Shown here in pieces: positions 16,531 to 24,601 of a DNA stretch of 64,000 nucleotides. The notes beneath the pieces are model-generated. The model made no database searches. It was not told where the DNA came from and saw nothing but the letters and a program-made list of their open reading frames with translations. The DNA comes from an uncultured Bacteroidales bacterium. GTDB taxonomy: Bacteria; Bacteroidota; Bacteroidia; Bacteroidales; FEN-979. Positions within the stretch are counted from its first letter, which is position 1; every line of letters starts with the position of its first letter. Position numbers and translations under genes: made by a program. The DNA is taken from positions 78,108 through 142,107 of the forward strand of contig CAIMWF010000062.1 in the NCBI GenBank assembly GCA_903845055.1. Direction: 5' to 3'.

Positions 16531-17209
16531 CGCGACATCGGATGGCTCCCATACCATCTACCACGAAGGGGTGAACCAGCACTACCATTCGACCTTCGGG
16601 GCGGTTACCGAATCGCGGCATATCTTCATTGAAAGCGGACTGCTGCATTTTTTTGAAGAGCACCGGCGTGTAAGCGGGAGGGAAGCTGAAAATATCCGCA
16701 TCCTGGAGGTCGGTTTCGGAACCGGCCTGAATGCCCTTTTAACGGTCGAAGAGGCCGGAAGCCGGTTATTTCATGTCGATTATACGGCAATAGAACCCTT
16801 TCCGGTTGATGTGCACCTCTGGCAGGCATTGAACTATCCCCTGTTGCAGGATGATACCGGTCAGGCAGGACGCTTTGCCAGGATTCACAGGGCCCCCCCG
16901 GATGAAACCAGTGTGATCTCCCCCTTTTTCACACTGCACAAGCACCATGGACCGCTCGAAACCTTTGAAGGAAAGCCGGGCAGTTTTGATCTCGTTTATT
17001 TCGACGCCTTCAGTCCTGAAGCACAACCTGAACTGTGGACATCTTCGATATTCCAAAAACTTTCTGACCTGATGGCGGCGGGGGGTGTCCTGATGACCTA
17101 TTCGGTCAAGGGCACTGTTGTAAGGGCGCTGAAGGAATCGGGATTCCTGGCCGAAAAACTGGCCGGGCCTCCGGGCAAACGGCATATCCTACGGGCAACA
17201 AAAAAATAA
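16526..17209 (+). CDS. mnmD: tRNA U34 methyltransferase MnmD-like; start uncertain
   Basis: SAM-dependent enzyme completing mnm5(s)2U at the tRNA wobble base. Motif I is LEVGFGTGLNALL near residue 58; FDLVYFDAFSPEAQPELW near 155 and VLMTYSVKGTVVRALK near 190 are typical of MnmD. Family sequence (ATSDGSHTIYHEGVNQHYHS) begins before the first GTG at 16571, yet the frame back to the TGA at 16478 has no ATG, GTG or TTG. ATT at 16526 is the best-placed non-standard start and is used here; starting at GTG 16571 would lose the conserved SDGSHT segment. The region upstream is a TTTTCAAA word repeat, which may have replaced the native start. Confidence 0.78.
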   Translation: MIATSDGSHTIYHEGVNQHYHSTFGAVTESRHIFIESGLLHFFEEHRRVSGREAENIRILEVGFGTGLNALLTVEEAGSRLFHVDYTAIEPFPVDVHLWQALNYPLLQDDTGQAGRFARIHRAPPDETSVISPFFTLHKHHGPLETFEGKPGSFDLVYFDAFSPEAQPELWTSSIFQKLSDLMAAGGVLMTYSVKGTVVRALKESGFLAEKLAGPPGKRHILRATKK

Positions 17210-17254
17210 ACCGCAGGGTTATTTTCCGCATGGCATCTCAATAATAAACGGACC

Positions 17255-17833
17255 ATGGATACTCCCCCGTTGATGACAAAACTCAGGGAAGGTGACGAAC
17301 AGGCATTCCGCGAGCTGGTAAGCCAGTTCCGCGACCGTGTATTCAATACCGCCCTGGGCCTGCTTCAACACCATGAGAATGCCGAGGACATCACCCAGGA
17401 GGTATTTATCGAAATATTCCGTTCAATCCCCCGGTTCCGGGGCGAATGCAGCCTTTCAACGTGGATATACAGGATCACGGTCAGGAAATCGCTCGAACAG
17501 ATCAGGCGGGGTAACCGGTCCAAACGTTCCGGGATCCTGTTCAGCATTTTTGGCAGGGAGGATCACCTGAATGTTCCGTCGGAGAATCCCTTTTTTCATC
17601 CGGGGGTCCTGCTTGAAAATAAACAGCGTTCTGCCATCCTGTTCGGGGCGATCGCCATGCTGCCCCTAACCCAGCGAACCGCCTTCACCCTGCACAAGGT
17701 CGAGGGTCTTTCCCAGTCGGAAATTGCCGGGGTGATGAAGACGTCAGTCTCTTCGGTCGAATCGCTGATCGTGCGGGCAAAAAGGAAGTTAAAAGAAATT
17801 TTATCGGATTATTATGAAAAAAACGAGCGCTGA
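17255..17833 (+). CDS. ECF-type RNA polymerase sigma factor
   Basis: A 192-residue sigma-70 family protein with only regions 2 and 4. Region 2 covers about residues 8-90 (NAEDITQEVFIEIFRSIPRF, FRGECSLSTWIYRITVRKS); region 4 covers about 130-185 with the helix-turn-helix GLSQSEIAGVMKTSVSSVES. It heads a likely operon with a single-pass membrane protein and two CpxP/Spy-like proteins (gaps 35, 4 and 49 bases), closed by a terminator at 19274-19310. Release of the sigma factor from an anti-sigma on envelope stress is the expected logic. Confidence 0.92.
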   Translation: MDTPPLMTKLREGDEQAFRELVSQFRDRVFNTALGLLQHHENAEDITQEVFIEIFRSIPRFRGECSLSTWIYRITVRKSLEQIRRGNRSKRSGILFSIFGREDHLNVPSENPFFHPGVLLENKQRSAILFGAIAMLPLTQRTAFTLHKVEGLSQSEIAGVMKTSVSSVESLIVRAKRKLKEILSDYYEKNER

Positions 17834-17868
17834 GCGCCGGATTTTCAACCCAGTAACATCAAACTGAT

Positions 17869-18165
17869 ATGAATGTAAAAGAAACATGGATCGATGCTAC
17901 CCTGGATTCGCTGGACGGCATCCTGCCGGCCAGGACGGACGATTCCCTATACGATCGCGTGATGTCGGGAACCGCGAACCCTGTCGTTAAAACAAACAGC
18001 ATCGGCAACTCCTATTTCTGGTCGGCGGCGGCAGGAATCCTCCTGCTCATTTCGCTGAACATCCTTTTCGCATTTTATTACCGCCATGCACAGGTTCCAT
18101 CCCCCGAAGTCCCGGCCGCCATGGCAAATGAATATCTCTCATACCTCGGGCACATCAAACTCTGA
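17869..18165 (+). CDS. Small single-pass membrane protein, putative anti-sigma-like
   Basis: A 98-residue protein of unknown family. Residues 1-45 are polar and cytoplasmic in character, residues about 50-70 form one transmembrane helix (FWSAAAGILLLISLNILFAF), and a short tail follows. The size, topology and position directly after an ECF sigma gene fit a minimal anti-sigma factor, but no zinc-binding HxxxCxxC motif is present. Role inferred from context only. Confidence 0.65.
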   Translation: MNVKETWIDATLDSLDGILPARTDDSLYDRVMSGTANPVVKTNSIGNSYFWSAAAGILLLISLNILFAFYYRHAQVPSPEVPAAMANEYLSYLGHIKL

Positions 18166-18169
18166 TCCT

Positions 18170-18691
18170 ATGAACAGAAAACACTTCAATCAAGCTGTGA
18201 TCATCATCCTGGTCGTGCTCAACGTGACGACCCTCTCCCTGCTCTGGCTGGGAAGGCCTCATGCGCCGGACAGGGCCCATGGGGAACAGGCTGCCGCATT
18301 CCTCGTGAAGGAACTGGGGATGACGGCTGCCCAACAGGAGGCCTTTTCGCACCTCAGAGAATTTCATCACCGGGAAATGATGTTGCTCCAGGAACAGGAC
18401 CGGAAACTGCACGACCGTTTTTTTGAGTCGCTCTTCCTGCCTGCAACCGACACCCTCAGGCTTAACCTCCTGGCCGACTCCATCGCCGGAACCAGGAAAC
18501 AGATGGAGATGGTCACCTACAGCCACTTCGGGGAACTTACTCAATTGCTGAATCCCGCCCAGAAGGAAAAGTTCCGGATGATATTCAGAAAAGCGCTTGA
18601 ACAGGTGATGCCCCCCCGGGAACCCCTCCCCCCGCCGCCACCTGCCGCTCCTGGATCGCCTCCTCCACCCCTCCCGGGTGACTACCGTTAA
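18170..18691 (+). CDS. CpxP/Spy-like periplasmic protein with N-terminal anchor
   Basis: A 173-residue protein starting MNRKHFNQAVIIILVV, with one N-terminal membrane helix (residues about 8-28) and a helical periplasmic domain. It has an LTAAQ-like site (LGMTAAQQEAFSHLREFH, near residue 50) and LLNPAQKEKFRMIF near 125, the two LTxxQ-type motifs typical of the CpxP/Spy/heavy-metal-sensor group. The tail is proline-rich (PPPPPAAPGSPPPP). The ATG four bases after the previous stop is chosen over an upstream in-frame start inside that gene. Likely modulates the response governed by the upstream sigma factor. Confidence 0.72.
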   Translation: MNRKHFNQAVIIILVVLNVTTLSLLWLGRPHAPDRAHGEQAAAFLVKELGMTAAQQEAFSHLREFHHREMMLLQEQDRKLHDRFFESLFLPATDTLRLNLLADSIAGTRKQMEMVTYSHFGELTQLLNPAQKEKFRMIFRKALEQVMPPREPLPPPPPAAPGSPPPPLPGDYR

Positions 18692-18740
18692 TCAGTACGC
18701 ATCCCATCATCATTCTTCCATAATCCTAAAACTTAAAACT

Positions 18741-19250
18741 ATGAAAACACAAAGAAATATCGTACAAGCAACCCTGCTGGTGATGCTAATCACCTGCCTG
18801 GCTGGTTCACTGGCTGCCCAGCAACCAACCAGGATGGCCCCTGCCAGGATGAACCAGGAACTGGCTCAGCCCATCACCCCGGCAGCGCCGATGCCCCCTC
18901 CCCCGTCTTCGATGGATCGTCCCGATCGCGGAATGCCGCCCCAGATCGACATTCCCGGGTTGACCGAAGAACAGCGTGACAAGATCCGCCATGCCGACAT
19001 CGAACACATGAAAACCATGACGCCCCTGCGCAACCAGATGGGTGAAAAGAGAGCAAGGCTGCACACCCTGCTTACAACCCTGCCCTTCGACGCCAAAGCT
19101 GCCGACCAGGTTGCCGACGACCTTGGCAAGACCGAAACAGCCATCCTGAAAGAGCAGATCCGCCACGATCAGGAGCTGAAGGGCCTGCTCAACCCCCAGC
19201 AACAGGTGATGTTTGACACCCGGCCCAAGCCGTTCCTGCGCCGGAAATGA
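18741..19250 (+). CDS. Spy/CpxP-like periplasmic protein
   Basis: A 169-residue exported protein. Residues 1-27 form a signal peptide (LLVMLITCLAGSLAAQ). A proline-rich linker follows, then a helical domain with PGLTEEQRDKIRHADIEHMK (near residue 75) and GLLNPQQQVMF (near residue 150), the paired LTxxQ-type motifs. Spy-type proteins are ATP-independent periplasmic chaperones; that role is inferred. Last gene of the sigma operon, followed by a strong hairpin terminator. Confidence 0.75.
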   Translation: MKTQRNIVQATLLVMLITCLAGSLAAQQPTRMAPARMNQELAQPITPAAPMPPPPSSMDRPDRGMPPQIDIPGLTEEQRDKIRHADIEHMKTMTPLRNQMGEKRARLHTLLTTLPFDAKAADQVADDLGKTETAILKEQIRHDQELKGLLNPQQQVMFDTRPKPFLRRK

Positions 19251-19273
19251 TAAAACGGGAAAACACCCGGGAA

Positions 19274-19310
19274 AAAACCACCGGCCTATTATTGAACCGG
19301 TGGTTTTTTT
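19274..19310 (+). terminator. Rho-independent terminator of the sigma operon
   Basis: Stem AAAACCACCGG (19274-19284) pairs with CCGGTGGTTTT (19297-19307) around a 12-base loop, followed by a T run. The flanking CGGGAAAA and TTTTCCCG extend the pairing. Confidence 0.85.
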
Positions 19311-19420
19311 TCCCGTGTGGTACCTGAAAGTTTTCAACAATGGGTTGACCTTTCGTTTTTCGGCGGATTAAGCATCATAGAATTTTGCAATTTTACCGAC
19401 AAGGATAAAAACATAATCCG

Positions 19421-20152
19421 ATGCTTGAAAACTACAACCCGGAACAGGTCCTTTTCCTGGATATTGAAACCGTATCGCAGTTTGCGACCTTTGAGGAGCT
19501 CCCCGGGAACATGGCTGAGCTGTGGGAAAAGAAATCCGTCCAGCTGGCCAGGAGCGATAAAAATGCGGCTGAAGAGGGAACCGAGCCTGCAGAGGTTTAC
19601 CGGCGGGCCGGCATCTATGCCGAATTCGGGAAGATCATCTGCATCTCAACAGGGGTGATCAGGAACGAAAACCTTTGGATGAAATCGTTCTGGGGTGACG
19701 ACGAAACGGAGCTCCTGGCCGGTTTCAGCGGGATGCTGAACAAGGCAAGGGAGAATAACATCACCTGGCTCTGCGCGCACAACGGCAGGGAGTTCGATTA
19801 CCCTTACCTGATCCGGCGCATGCTGATCAATGGGTTGCCGGTACCGGACATCCTCGATCTCTCGGGAAAAAAACCGTGGGAGGTGAACCATCTCGATACC
19901 ATGGATCTATGGAAATTCGGCGACTATAAGAATTACACATCGCTCGAACTGCTTGCCTCTGTTTTCGGTATTCCAACCCCCAAGGATGACATCAGGGGAA
20001 GCGATGTGGCGCGTGTTTACTGGCAGGAGCACGACCTGCCCAGGATCGTCACCTATTGCCGGAAAGATGTGGCAACCATTGTAAACCTTTTTTTACGGTT
20101 TAAAAGAAAACCTGTGATTCCGGAGGAAAATATACGGATCATCGGCAGCTGA
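19421..20152 (+). CDS. PolB-like 3'-5' exonuclease (DEDD, PF10108 type)
   Basis: A 243-residue RNase H-fold exonuclease. LFLDIETVSQF at residues 11-20 gives the first Asp-Glu pair (ExoI), CAHNGREFDYPYLIRRM near residue 117 gives ExoII, and CRKDVATIVNLFLRF near residue 213 gives ExoIII. These match the predicted family B-type exonucleases found as stand-alone proteins. Likely acts on single-stranded DNA or RNA ends in the cytoplasm; no partner gene indicates a pathway. Starts at the only suitable ATG. Confidence 0.85.
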   Translation: MLENYNPEQVLFLDIETVSQFATFEELPGNMAELWEKKSVQLARSDKNAAEEGTEPAEVYRRAGIYAEFGKIICISTGVIRNENLWMKSFWGDDETELLAGFSGMLNKARENNITWLCAHNGREFDYPYLIRRMLINGLPVPDILDLSGKKPWEVNHLDTMDLWKFGDYKNYTSLELLASVFGIPTPKDDIRGSDVARVYWQEHDLPRIVTYCRKDVATIVNLFLRFKRKPVIPEENIRIIGS

Positions 20153-20227
20153 TAAAACCTATTTGCCTGTTGCCGGAAATCACCGGTAACGCTGAGGCTG
20201 AACCCTGCGCTAAATTCAAATTGCCAG

Positions 20228-20683
20228 ATGACAGTAAACCAATTTAACATACGCGTTTACGGATTCCTGGTCGAAGGCCGGGATGTGCTGGTCACCGACG
20301 AGTTCCGCCTGGGAATATACATGACCAAATTCCCGGGTGGCGGACTGCAGTTCGGCGAAGGAACCCTCGAATGCCTGAAACGCGAATTCATGGAGGAACT
20401 TGACACCCCGGTTGAGATCATTTCACATTTCTACACCACCGAGTTTTACCAGCCGACGACCCTCCTCCCGTCGGACATGCAGCTATTCAATATTTACTAC
20501 CTGGTCAGGGCTGAAAAACCCTACCGATTCAATATTGCCCATACCAGGAATGACATTCCCCCTGTTGATGGGGCGCAGATTTTCAGGTGGATGCGGATAG
20601 ACGAATTGACAAAGGAGGATTTTACATTTCCGATTGACCGGTTCATCGTCGGGAAACTCAAAGACTGGGAGGCGGTTAGGTAG
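20228..20683 (+). CDS. NUDIX hydrolase
   Basis: A 151-residue hydrolase of nucleoside diphosphates linked to another moiety. The Nudix box GGLQFGEGTLECLKREFMEE (residues about 38-57) fits G-x5-E-x7-R-E-x2-E-E. Substrate unknown. The last residues (EAVR) and the TAG stop are part of a word-repeat array, as in the aminotransferase gene at 5083-6414 (EVAR). Confidence 0.88.
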   Translation: MTVNQFNIRVYGFLVEGRDVLVTDEFRLGIYMTKFPGGGLQFGEGTLECLKREFMEELDTPVEIISHFYTTEFYQPTTLLPSDMQLFNIYYLVRAEKPYRFNIAHTRNDIPPVDGAQIFRWMRIDELTKEDFTFPIDRFIVGKLKDWEAVR

Positions 20684-20730
20684 CGAGGTAGCGAGGTAGC
20701 GAAATAGCGAAATGGAGAAATGGAGAAATT
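20676..20730 (+). repeat. Word-repeat array (GTAGCGAG / GAAATGGA family), copy 2
   Basis: GGTAGCGAGGTAGCGAGGTA grading into GAAATAGCGAAATGGAGAAA. It supplies the stop codon of the Nudix gene (20681-20683). Same family, same orientation and same 3'-end placement as the array at 6394-6460. Confidence 0.8.
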
Positions 20731-20759
20731 GGGGAGGGATGAGAGGAAGTGGATGTTTG

Positions 20760-20767
20760 TATCTTTG
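20760..20767 (+). promoter_or_regulatory. Putative -7 box TATCTTTG for the DUF4369 lipoprotein
   Basis: Perfect TAnnTTTG match 15 bases before the ATG at 20783, or 24 before the in-frame ATG at 20792. Confidence 0.5.
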
Positions 20768-20782
20768 TGGTGAAATTTTCGG

Positions 20783-21541
20783 ATGTTGAAAATGCAAAAA
20801 ATAAATACGGCGATTTTATTCGCAATGATGTTATTCCTGGTTTCCTGTAATTCTACAGGGGACAAGCCGGTCATCAGTGGAAAATTAGAGAAGGCAGCAG
20901 GGTTGAAGCTGGTCCTCCAGGAGATGGATACGCGGGAGATACACCCGGTTGATTCGGCAGTGCCCGGCAAAGACGGCACCTTCGGGTTCAACCCGGTGGT
21001 CACCGACGGTGGTTTCTGGCTGCTGAAGGCTCCTTCGGGAAAGATCATGGTGCTGTTGCTGAATCCGGGCGACAGGATAACCCTGGCAGGCAGTGCTGCC
21101 GGATTCCCCGACAAGGTGACGATGACGGGTCCGGTGGATGCCATGCTACTGAACACATTTTTTCAATCCACGCGGGGCCATGAGCGGGAAGCCGATTCCC
21201 TCGAAACGCTCCTCCTCGACAAGCAGGACAGTTGCGGTTATTATGCCCTTACGCAGAAAATAGACGCTGCTTTCAGGCAGATCTGGGATAAACAGAGGCT
21301 GCTCGAAGTTGAATTTATTAACAAACACCCGGGCTCGCTGGCATCCCTGGTGGTGTTGAACTATGCCTTCGGTCAAAGCCCGGTTCTCAGCCCTGAACAG
21401 GATCTTTCCTATTACCGGGAAACCGACTCGGTGCTTTTCAGCAAATACCCCGGCAACAAACATGTGAAATTCCACCACCAGCGGGTACAGGAACTGGAAA
21501 AGGCGATCTCATCCATGCAAAATGCCGGCAGGAACCATTGA
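20783..21541 (+). CDS. DUF4369-type lipoprotein
   Basis: A 252-residue lipoprotein: the signal ends in the lipobox LVSC near residue 22. The N-terminal beta domain (residues about 30-130, VISGKLEKAAGLKLVLQEMD) matches DUF4369, which normally precedes a thioredoxin/AhpC-like domain in Bacteroidota. Here the protein stops after the helical region (VEFINKHPGSLASLVVLNYA, near 185-205) and has no C-x2-C thioredoxin domain. It may be a truncated or stand-alone form. Located in the cell envelope. Confidence 0.78.
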   Translation: MLKMQKINTAILFAMMLFLVSCNSTGDKPVISGKLEKAAGLKLVLQEMDTREIHPVDSAVPGKDGTFGFNPVVTDGGFWLLKAPSGKIMVLLLNPGDRITLAGSAAGFPDKVTMTGPVDAMLLNTFFQSTRGHEREADSLETLLLDKQDSCGYYALTQKIDAAFRQIWDKQRLLEVEFINKHPGSLASLVVLNYAFGQSPVLSPEQDLSYYRETDSVLFSKYPGNKHVKFHHQRVQELEKAISSMQNAGRNH

Positions 21542-21555
21542 TTAGTCGCTTGTTA

Positions 21556-22311
21556 TCAGAATTTTTTCAGTTCCAGTTCTTCACCATCAAACACCGCATA
21601 GGTGAAATGGAAGATCCAGTCGCCGAGCACCACCTGCCTTGCGTGACCGTTGATGGGTGTATCCATCGGGAGGTGATAATGGCCATAAACCAGGTAATCC
21701 AGTTCAGGATGCTGTTTCACCAGTTCATTTGAATGGACGGTGATCCGCTGCCGGATCATGTTCAGGGTATATTCCTGCTCCTTCTTTCCTTTTTCCACAT
21801 GCACACTCCTGCTTTTCCCTGACCAGTAGAGAGCCATCCGGATCCCCAGGTCGGGGTGCAGCAGGCGGAACAGCCACTGGTTGAAAGGGCTTGCAAAGAC
21901 CTTTTTGATGAATTTGTATCCCTTGTCGCCAGGGCCCAGGCCATCGCCATGGGCCAGGTAAAAGTTCTTACCCCCGAAGGTGCGGAATTCAGGATCACGG
22001 TGAAGGATGATGTTCAGCTCCGACGTCAGGTAGTCAAAGGCCCACATGTCGTGGTTTCCCCTGAAGAGGTGAACCGGGATCCCCGAATCGGTTATTTCGG
22101 CGAGTTTCCCCAGAAGGCGCGCATAGCCGCGGGGGATCGCCGTTTTATATTCAAACCAGAAATCGAACAGGTCGCCCATCAGGAAAATTTCTGCGGCATC
22201 GGCTGCGGCGGCGTCGAGCCAGGCCACCAGTTTCTTTTCACGCTCCAGGCTCCGGTCGTGATCGGGGATGCCCAGGTGGAAATCAGAGGCGAAATAGATT
22301 TTATGGCGCAT
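21556..22311 (-). CDS. lpxH: UDP-2,3-diacylglucosamine diphosphatase
   Basis: A 251-residue calcineurin-like metallophosphatase that makes lipid X from UDP-diacylglucosamine in lipid A synthesis, at the inner face of the inner membrane. Metal-binding motifs are present in order: SDFHLG (residues 9-14), GDLFDFW near 45, GNHD near 80 and YGHYHLPMDTP near 209. Length is normal. Separated from the upstream ferredoxin by a terminator hairpin, so it is likely transcribed from its own promoter (TAAATTTC near 22320 is one base off consensus). Confidence 0.93.
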   Translation of the reverse strand: MRHKIYFASDFHLGIPDHDRSLEREKKLVAWLDAAAADAAEIFLMGDLFDFWFEYKTAIPRGYARLLGKLAEITDSGIPVHLFRGNHDMWAFDYLTSELNIILHRDPEFRTFGGKNFYLAHGDGLGPGDKGYKFIKKVFASPFNQWLFRLLHPDLGIRMALYWSGKSRSVHVEKGKKEQEYTLNMIRQRITVHSNELVKQHPELDYLVYGHYHLPMDTPINGHARQVVLGDWIFHFTYAVFDGEELELKKF

Positions 22312-22340
22312 GGATGAAATTTAAGGCAATTTACATAAAA

Positions 22341-22376
22341 AAAACAGCAGCCCCTCCAAAGGGGACTGCTGTTTTT
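22341..22376 (-). terminator. Terminator hairpin downstream of the ferredoxin gene
   Basis: Stem AACAGCAGCCCCT pairs with AGGGGACTGCTGTT around a short loop. A/T runs on both sides make it usable in both directions; it lies between the ferredoxin (minus) and lpxH (minus). Confidence 0.8.
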
Positions 22377-22398
22377 CATTCATCAACTTCGCTCCCGG

Positions 22399-22566
22399 TT
22401 ATTCAGGATGGATTGCTTCCACCGGGCAAACATCTGCACAGGCACCACAGTCTGTACAGGCTTCGGGATCGATCTTGTAGATATCACCTTCAGAAATAGC
22501 TTCCACAGGGCATTCATCGATGCAAGTTCCGCAAGCCGTACAATCATCATTAATTTTATAAGCCAT
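22399..22566 (-). CDS. 2[4Fe-4S] ferredoxin
   Basis: A 55-residue clostridial-type ferredoxin starting MAYKINDDCTACGTC. Two C-x2-C-x2-C-x3-C-P sites (CTACGTCIDECP and CTDCGACADVCP) bind two clusters; the two halves are near-repeats, both continuing VEAI. It is divergent from the two-subunit 2-oxoacid:ferredoxin oxidoreductase starting at 22750 and is its natural electron acceptor. It has its own -7 box and terminator. Confidence 0.95.
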   Translation of the reverse strand: MAYKINDDCTACGTCIDECPVEAISEGDIYKIDPEACTDCGACADVCPVEAIHPE

Positions 22567-22626
22567 GACCTATTGAGTTTATGTCCCGCAATTTAACAGG
22601 ACGAGTTAATAAAGCGATTTTCATGG

Positions 22627-22634
22627 CAAAGATA
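22627..22634 (-). promoter_or_regulatory. Putative -7 box TATCTTTG for the ferredoxin
   Basis: Perfect TAnnTTTG on the minus strand, 60 bases before the ferredoxin ATG. Confidence 0.5.
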
Positions 22635-22674
22635 AATATTTTCCGGGATATAGCATCCGTATATGAGATTTTTG

Positions 22675-22712
22675 GCCTTAAGTTTTGACTTTTGCACTTT
22701 GCCTTTTGACAT
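22675..22712 (+). repeat. Word repeat (TTTTGAC / TTTGCACTTTGCC type)
   Basis: AGTTTTGACTTTTGCACTTT followed by GCCTTTTGACATT, repeated TTTTGAC/TTTTGC words just before the korAB promoter box. Its TTTG words could serve as -33 elements. Confidence 0.45.
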
Positions 22713-22719
22713 TATTCAG

Positions 22720-22727
22720 TAACTTTG
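22720..22727 (+). promoter_or_regulatory. Putative -7 box TAACTTTG for the two-subunit oxidoreductase
   Basis: Perfect TAnnTTTG 22 bases before the ATG at 22750. Confidence 0.5.
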
Positions 22728-22749
22728 CACCTCTAAACTCAACGATGCT

Positions 22750-24600
22750 ATGGCTAAGAAAAAAAGACCCGTTATTGAACGTGAAGAGGTGGTTGTAAAG
22801 TTCGTCGGCGATTCGGGCGACGGGATGCAGCTTACCGGCAGTATGTTTTCGGATGTTGCTGCAATTGTTGGCAATGACCTTGCCACTTTTCCTGATTTTC
22901 CCGCCGAGATCCGGGCTCCGCAGAACACGGTTGCCGGTGTTTCAGGATTCCAGGTGCACATGGGCAGTTCGAAAATTTTCACCACGGGCGACATGGTCGA
23001 TGTACTGGTTGCAATGAACCCGGCGTCACTCAAAGCCAACCTGAAATGGGCAAAAAAAGGTGCGACCATCCTTACCGATACCGATGCCTACGACGAAAAA
23101 TCCATTGAGAAGGCCGGCTACAAGGCCGACCCGCTTACCGACGGATCGCTCGACAGTTTCAATATGGTCAAGGCGCCGATCACCACGCTTACCAAGGACA
23201 GCCTGAAAGAACTCGGCACCGATGCCAAAACCGCAGAGCGCAGCAAAAACATGTTCGCCCTGGGGATGTTGTATTACATTTTCAACAGGGACCTGAAGCC
23301 ATCCTTCAAATACTACGAAGAAAAATTCAGAAAAAAACCCGAGCTGATCACCATCAACAAGATAGTGCTCCAGGCAGGTTACAATTATGCCGATACAATT
23401 GAAGCACTGGAGTCGGTGATCCAGGTTTCGGCAGCCAACATGGAAAAAGGCCGTTACCGCAATATTACCGGGAACACGGCTACCGCATGGGGATTGCTGG
23501 CAGCCTCCGAGAAATCGGGGAGGCCGCTCTTCCTGGGTTCCTACCCCATCACCCCGGCCACCGAGATCCTCATGGAACTTTCGAAACATAAATCGCTGGG
23601 AGCAAAAGTCTTCCAGGCTGAAGATGAAATCGCGGGCATCTGCTCCGCCATCGGGGCGTCCTTTACCGGTGCCATGGCCTGCACAACCACTTCAGGTCCC
23701 GGCCTCTCACTGAAAAGCGAAGCAATCGGACTTGCCGTCATCACCGAACTTCCGCTGATCATCGTCAACGTTCAGCGCGGGGGACCCTCCACCGGGCTGC
23801 CCACCAAATCGGAGCAAAGCGACCTGTACCAGGCACTCTTTGGAAGGAACGGGGAATGCCCGGTGATCGTCGTTGCCGCTTCAACTTCAGAGAACTGCTT
23901 TTACTATGCTTATATGACAGCAAAACTGTCGATGGAACACATGACCCCGGCCATCCTGCTCACCGACGGCTACCTCGGGTTTGGTTCTACTTTGTTCCGT
24001 ATCCCGAAAATGGCCGACATGCCGGAGATCAACCCGCCTATTGCCGAAGCCAACGACCCCGACTACAAACCTTACCGGCGTGATCCGGAGACCTTTGTAC
24101 GCCAGTGGGCCATTCCAGGAACAGAAGGATTGCGTCACCGCGTCGGCGGACTGGAAAAGGAAAACATCACCGGCACGGTTTCGACCGACCCGATGAATCA
24201 CCAGATAATGACCAACATGCGTGCGCAGAAGGTTGAAAAAGTTGCTGATTTCATTCCCGAACAGGAGATCGACGGCCCGGCCGAAGGCGACCTGCTGGTG
24301 GTGAGTTGGGGTGGCACCTATGGCGCCGTTCACTCGGCCGTAAGCCAGATGCAAAAAGAGGGCAAGAATATCAGCCACGCCCATTTCCATTATATCATGC
24401 CGCTCCCCAAAAATACGGGCACGGTATTGAAAGGCTTTAAGAAAATCGTCGTGTGCGAACTCAACAGCGGGCAGTTTGTGAATTACCTGCGCATGAAGTT
24501 CCCCATGCCAAACATCAGCCAGTTCAATAAAGTTCAGGGATTACCCTTTATGATCAATGAGTTAACGGATAAGTTTAACCAACTTTTAGAGGAGAAATAA
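22750..24600 (+). CDS. korA: 2-oxoacid:ferredoxin oxidoreductase, fused gamma-alpha subunit
   Basis: A 616-residue subunit in which the gamma domain (residues about 15-190, starting VVVKFVGDSGDGMQLTGSMF) is fused to the alpha domain (about 220-616). The alpha part has GSYPITPATEILMELS near residue 263 and TTSGPGLSLKSEAIGLA near 317. This architecture is typical of 2-oxoglutarate:ferredoxin oxidoreductase (KorAB/OorAB) of the reductive or oxygen-tolerant type. With the beta subunit next door it converts 2-oxoglutarate (likely) plus CoA to succinyl-CoA with reduction of ferredoxin. A second, four-subunit system sits at 6605-9358. Confidence 0.93.
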   Translation: MAKKKRPVIEREEVVVKFVGDSGDGMQLTGSMFSDVAAIVGNDLATFPDFPAEIRAPQNTVAGVSGFQVHMGSSKIFTTGDMVDVLVAMNPASLKANLKWAKKGATILTDTDAYDEKSIEKAGYKADPLTDGSLDSFNMVKAPITTLTKDSLKELGTDAKTAERSKNMFALGMLYYIFNRDLKPSFKYYEEKFRKKPELITINKIVLQAGYNYADTIEALESVIQVSAANMEKGRYRNITGNTATAWGLLAASEKSGRPLFLGSYPITPATEILMELSKHKSLGAKVFQAEDEIAGICSAIGASFTGAMACTTTSGPGLSLKSEAIGLAVITELPLIIVNVQRGGPSTGLPTKSEQSDLYQALFGRNGECPVIVVAASTSENCFYYAYMTAKLSMEHMTPAILLTDGYLGFGSTLFRIPKMADMPEINPPIAEANDPDYKPYRRDPETFVRQWAIPGTEGLRHRVGGLEKENITGTVSTDPMNHQIMTNMRAQKVEKVADFIPEQEIDGPAEGDLLVVSWGGTYGAVHSAVSQMQKEGKNISHAHFHYIMPLPKNTGTVLKGFKKIVVCELNSGQFVNYLRMKFPMPNISQFNKVQGLPFMINELTDKFNQLLEEK

Positions 24601-24601
24601 G

